Part shown: positions 12,823 to 12,936 of the stretch, one piece after another | Position numbering within the stretch: the stretch's first letter is position 1 | Layout: each line of letters starts with the position of its first letter | Notes under the pieces: model-generated | The model's input: only the letters and a program-made list of their open reading frames with translations | Told to the model about the DNA's origin: nothing | Database searches by the model: none | NCBI GenBank assembly: GCA_035642715.1 | Contig: DASQRW010000147.1 | Coordinates: 1-12,936 of the forward strand | DNA length: 12,936 nucleotides | Direction: 5' to 3' | Source: JAJNBK01 sp035642715 | Lineage (GTDB): Archaea; Thermoproteota; Nitrososphaeria; Nitrososphaerales; Nitrososphaeraceae | Translations under genes and position numbers: made by a program

Positions 12823-12936
12823 TATTACAAAATCAAAATAGATAACTAAATAGTGTTTTAGATGAAGATGGTAAGACTTAATTAGAACATTCTCTGGATT
12901 ACCAAATTGTTTGTTTCTACCTTTTTGTCTCTTAGT
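12823..12936. other. Right end of the window, nothing identified
   Basis: The last 114 nt hold no clear ORF or repeat. They may carry the former promoter of the minus-strand remnant. Confidence 0.4.

Noticed and set aside
1..12936. CRISPR array, intact insertion sequence, attachment site or defence cassette
   Set aside because: No regularly spaced repeats, transposase, integrase or terminal repeats were seen on either strand.

Overview
The window is A+T-rich DNA from an archaeon, most likely an ammonia-oxidising Nitrososphaerota (Thaumarchaeota) lineage of the Nitrososphaera/Nitrosocosmicus type. Three things in the sequence point to archaea. There is a winged-helix plus four-cysteine protein of the TFE-beta/RPC34 family. 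There is a tRNA-Gly gene with two introns that fold as bulge-helix-bulge motifs. Many genes have TATA-like boxes about 25-35 nt before the start codon and little or no leader. The lineage is an inference from gene content and protein style; no database was consulted.

Left part (1-4970): a 3'-truncated HflX-type GTPase and the TFE-beta/RPC34-like factor lie on the minus strand. A SirB1-type transglutaminase-like protein with a TPR-like tail follows on the plus strand, converging on a minus-strand isocitrate lyase/PEP mutase family enzyme. A 56-aa zinc-ribbon protein comes next.

Middle (4971-7094): about 1.5 kb has almost no intact gene but contains coding-like pieces broken by stops and frame changes. 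One is a minus-strand gene interrupted by an in-frame TGA (5880-6230). A small START/SRPBCC-like protein (6480-6857) ends this region.

Right of centre (7095-9833): a patatin-like lipase is split between two reading frames at an A8 tract. The oxyanion loop is in one frame and the Ser/Asp catalytic residues are in the other. After a 600-nt gap come an 81-aa hypothetical protein, with a 12-bp palindrome at its predicted transcription start, and a low-complexity Gln-rich 116-aa protein.

Right end (9834-12936): a minus-strand cluster holds a PII-like signalling protein, the two-intron tRNA-Gly(UCC) and a DUF218/YdcF-like protein. A secreted acidic protein lies on the plus strand, followed by the frame-disrupted start of a second secreted, NHL-repeat-like gene on the minus strand.

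The genes do not form one pathway or a long operon. Most are single transcription units with their own TATA box. The strongest unusual points are the two-intron tRNA and the split patatin gene. I saw no CRISPR array, rRNA, intact insertion sequence or defence cassette.
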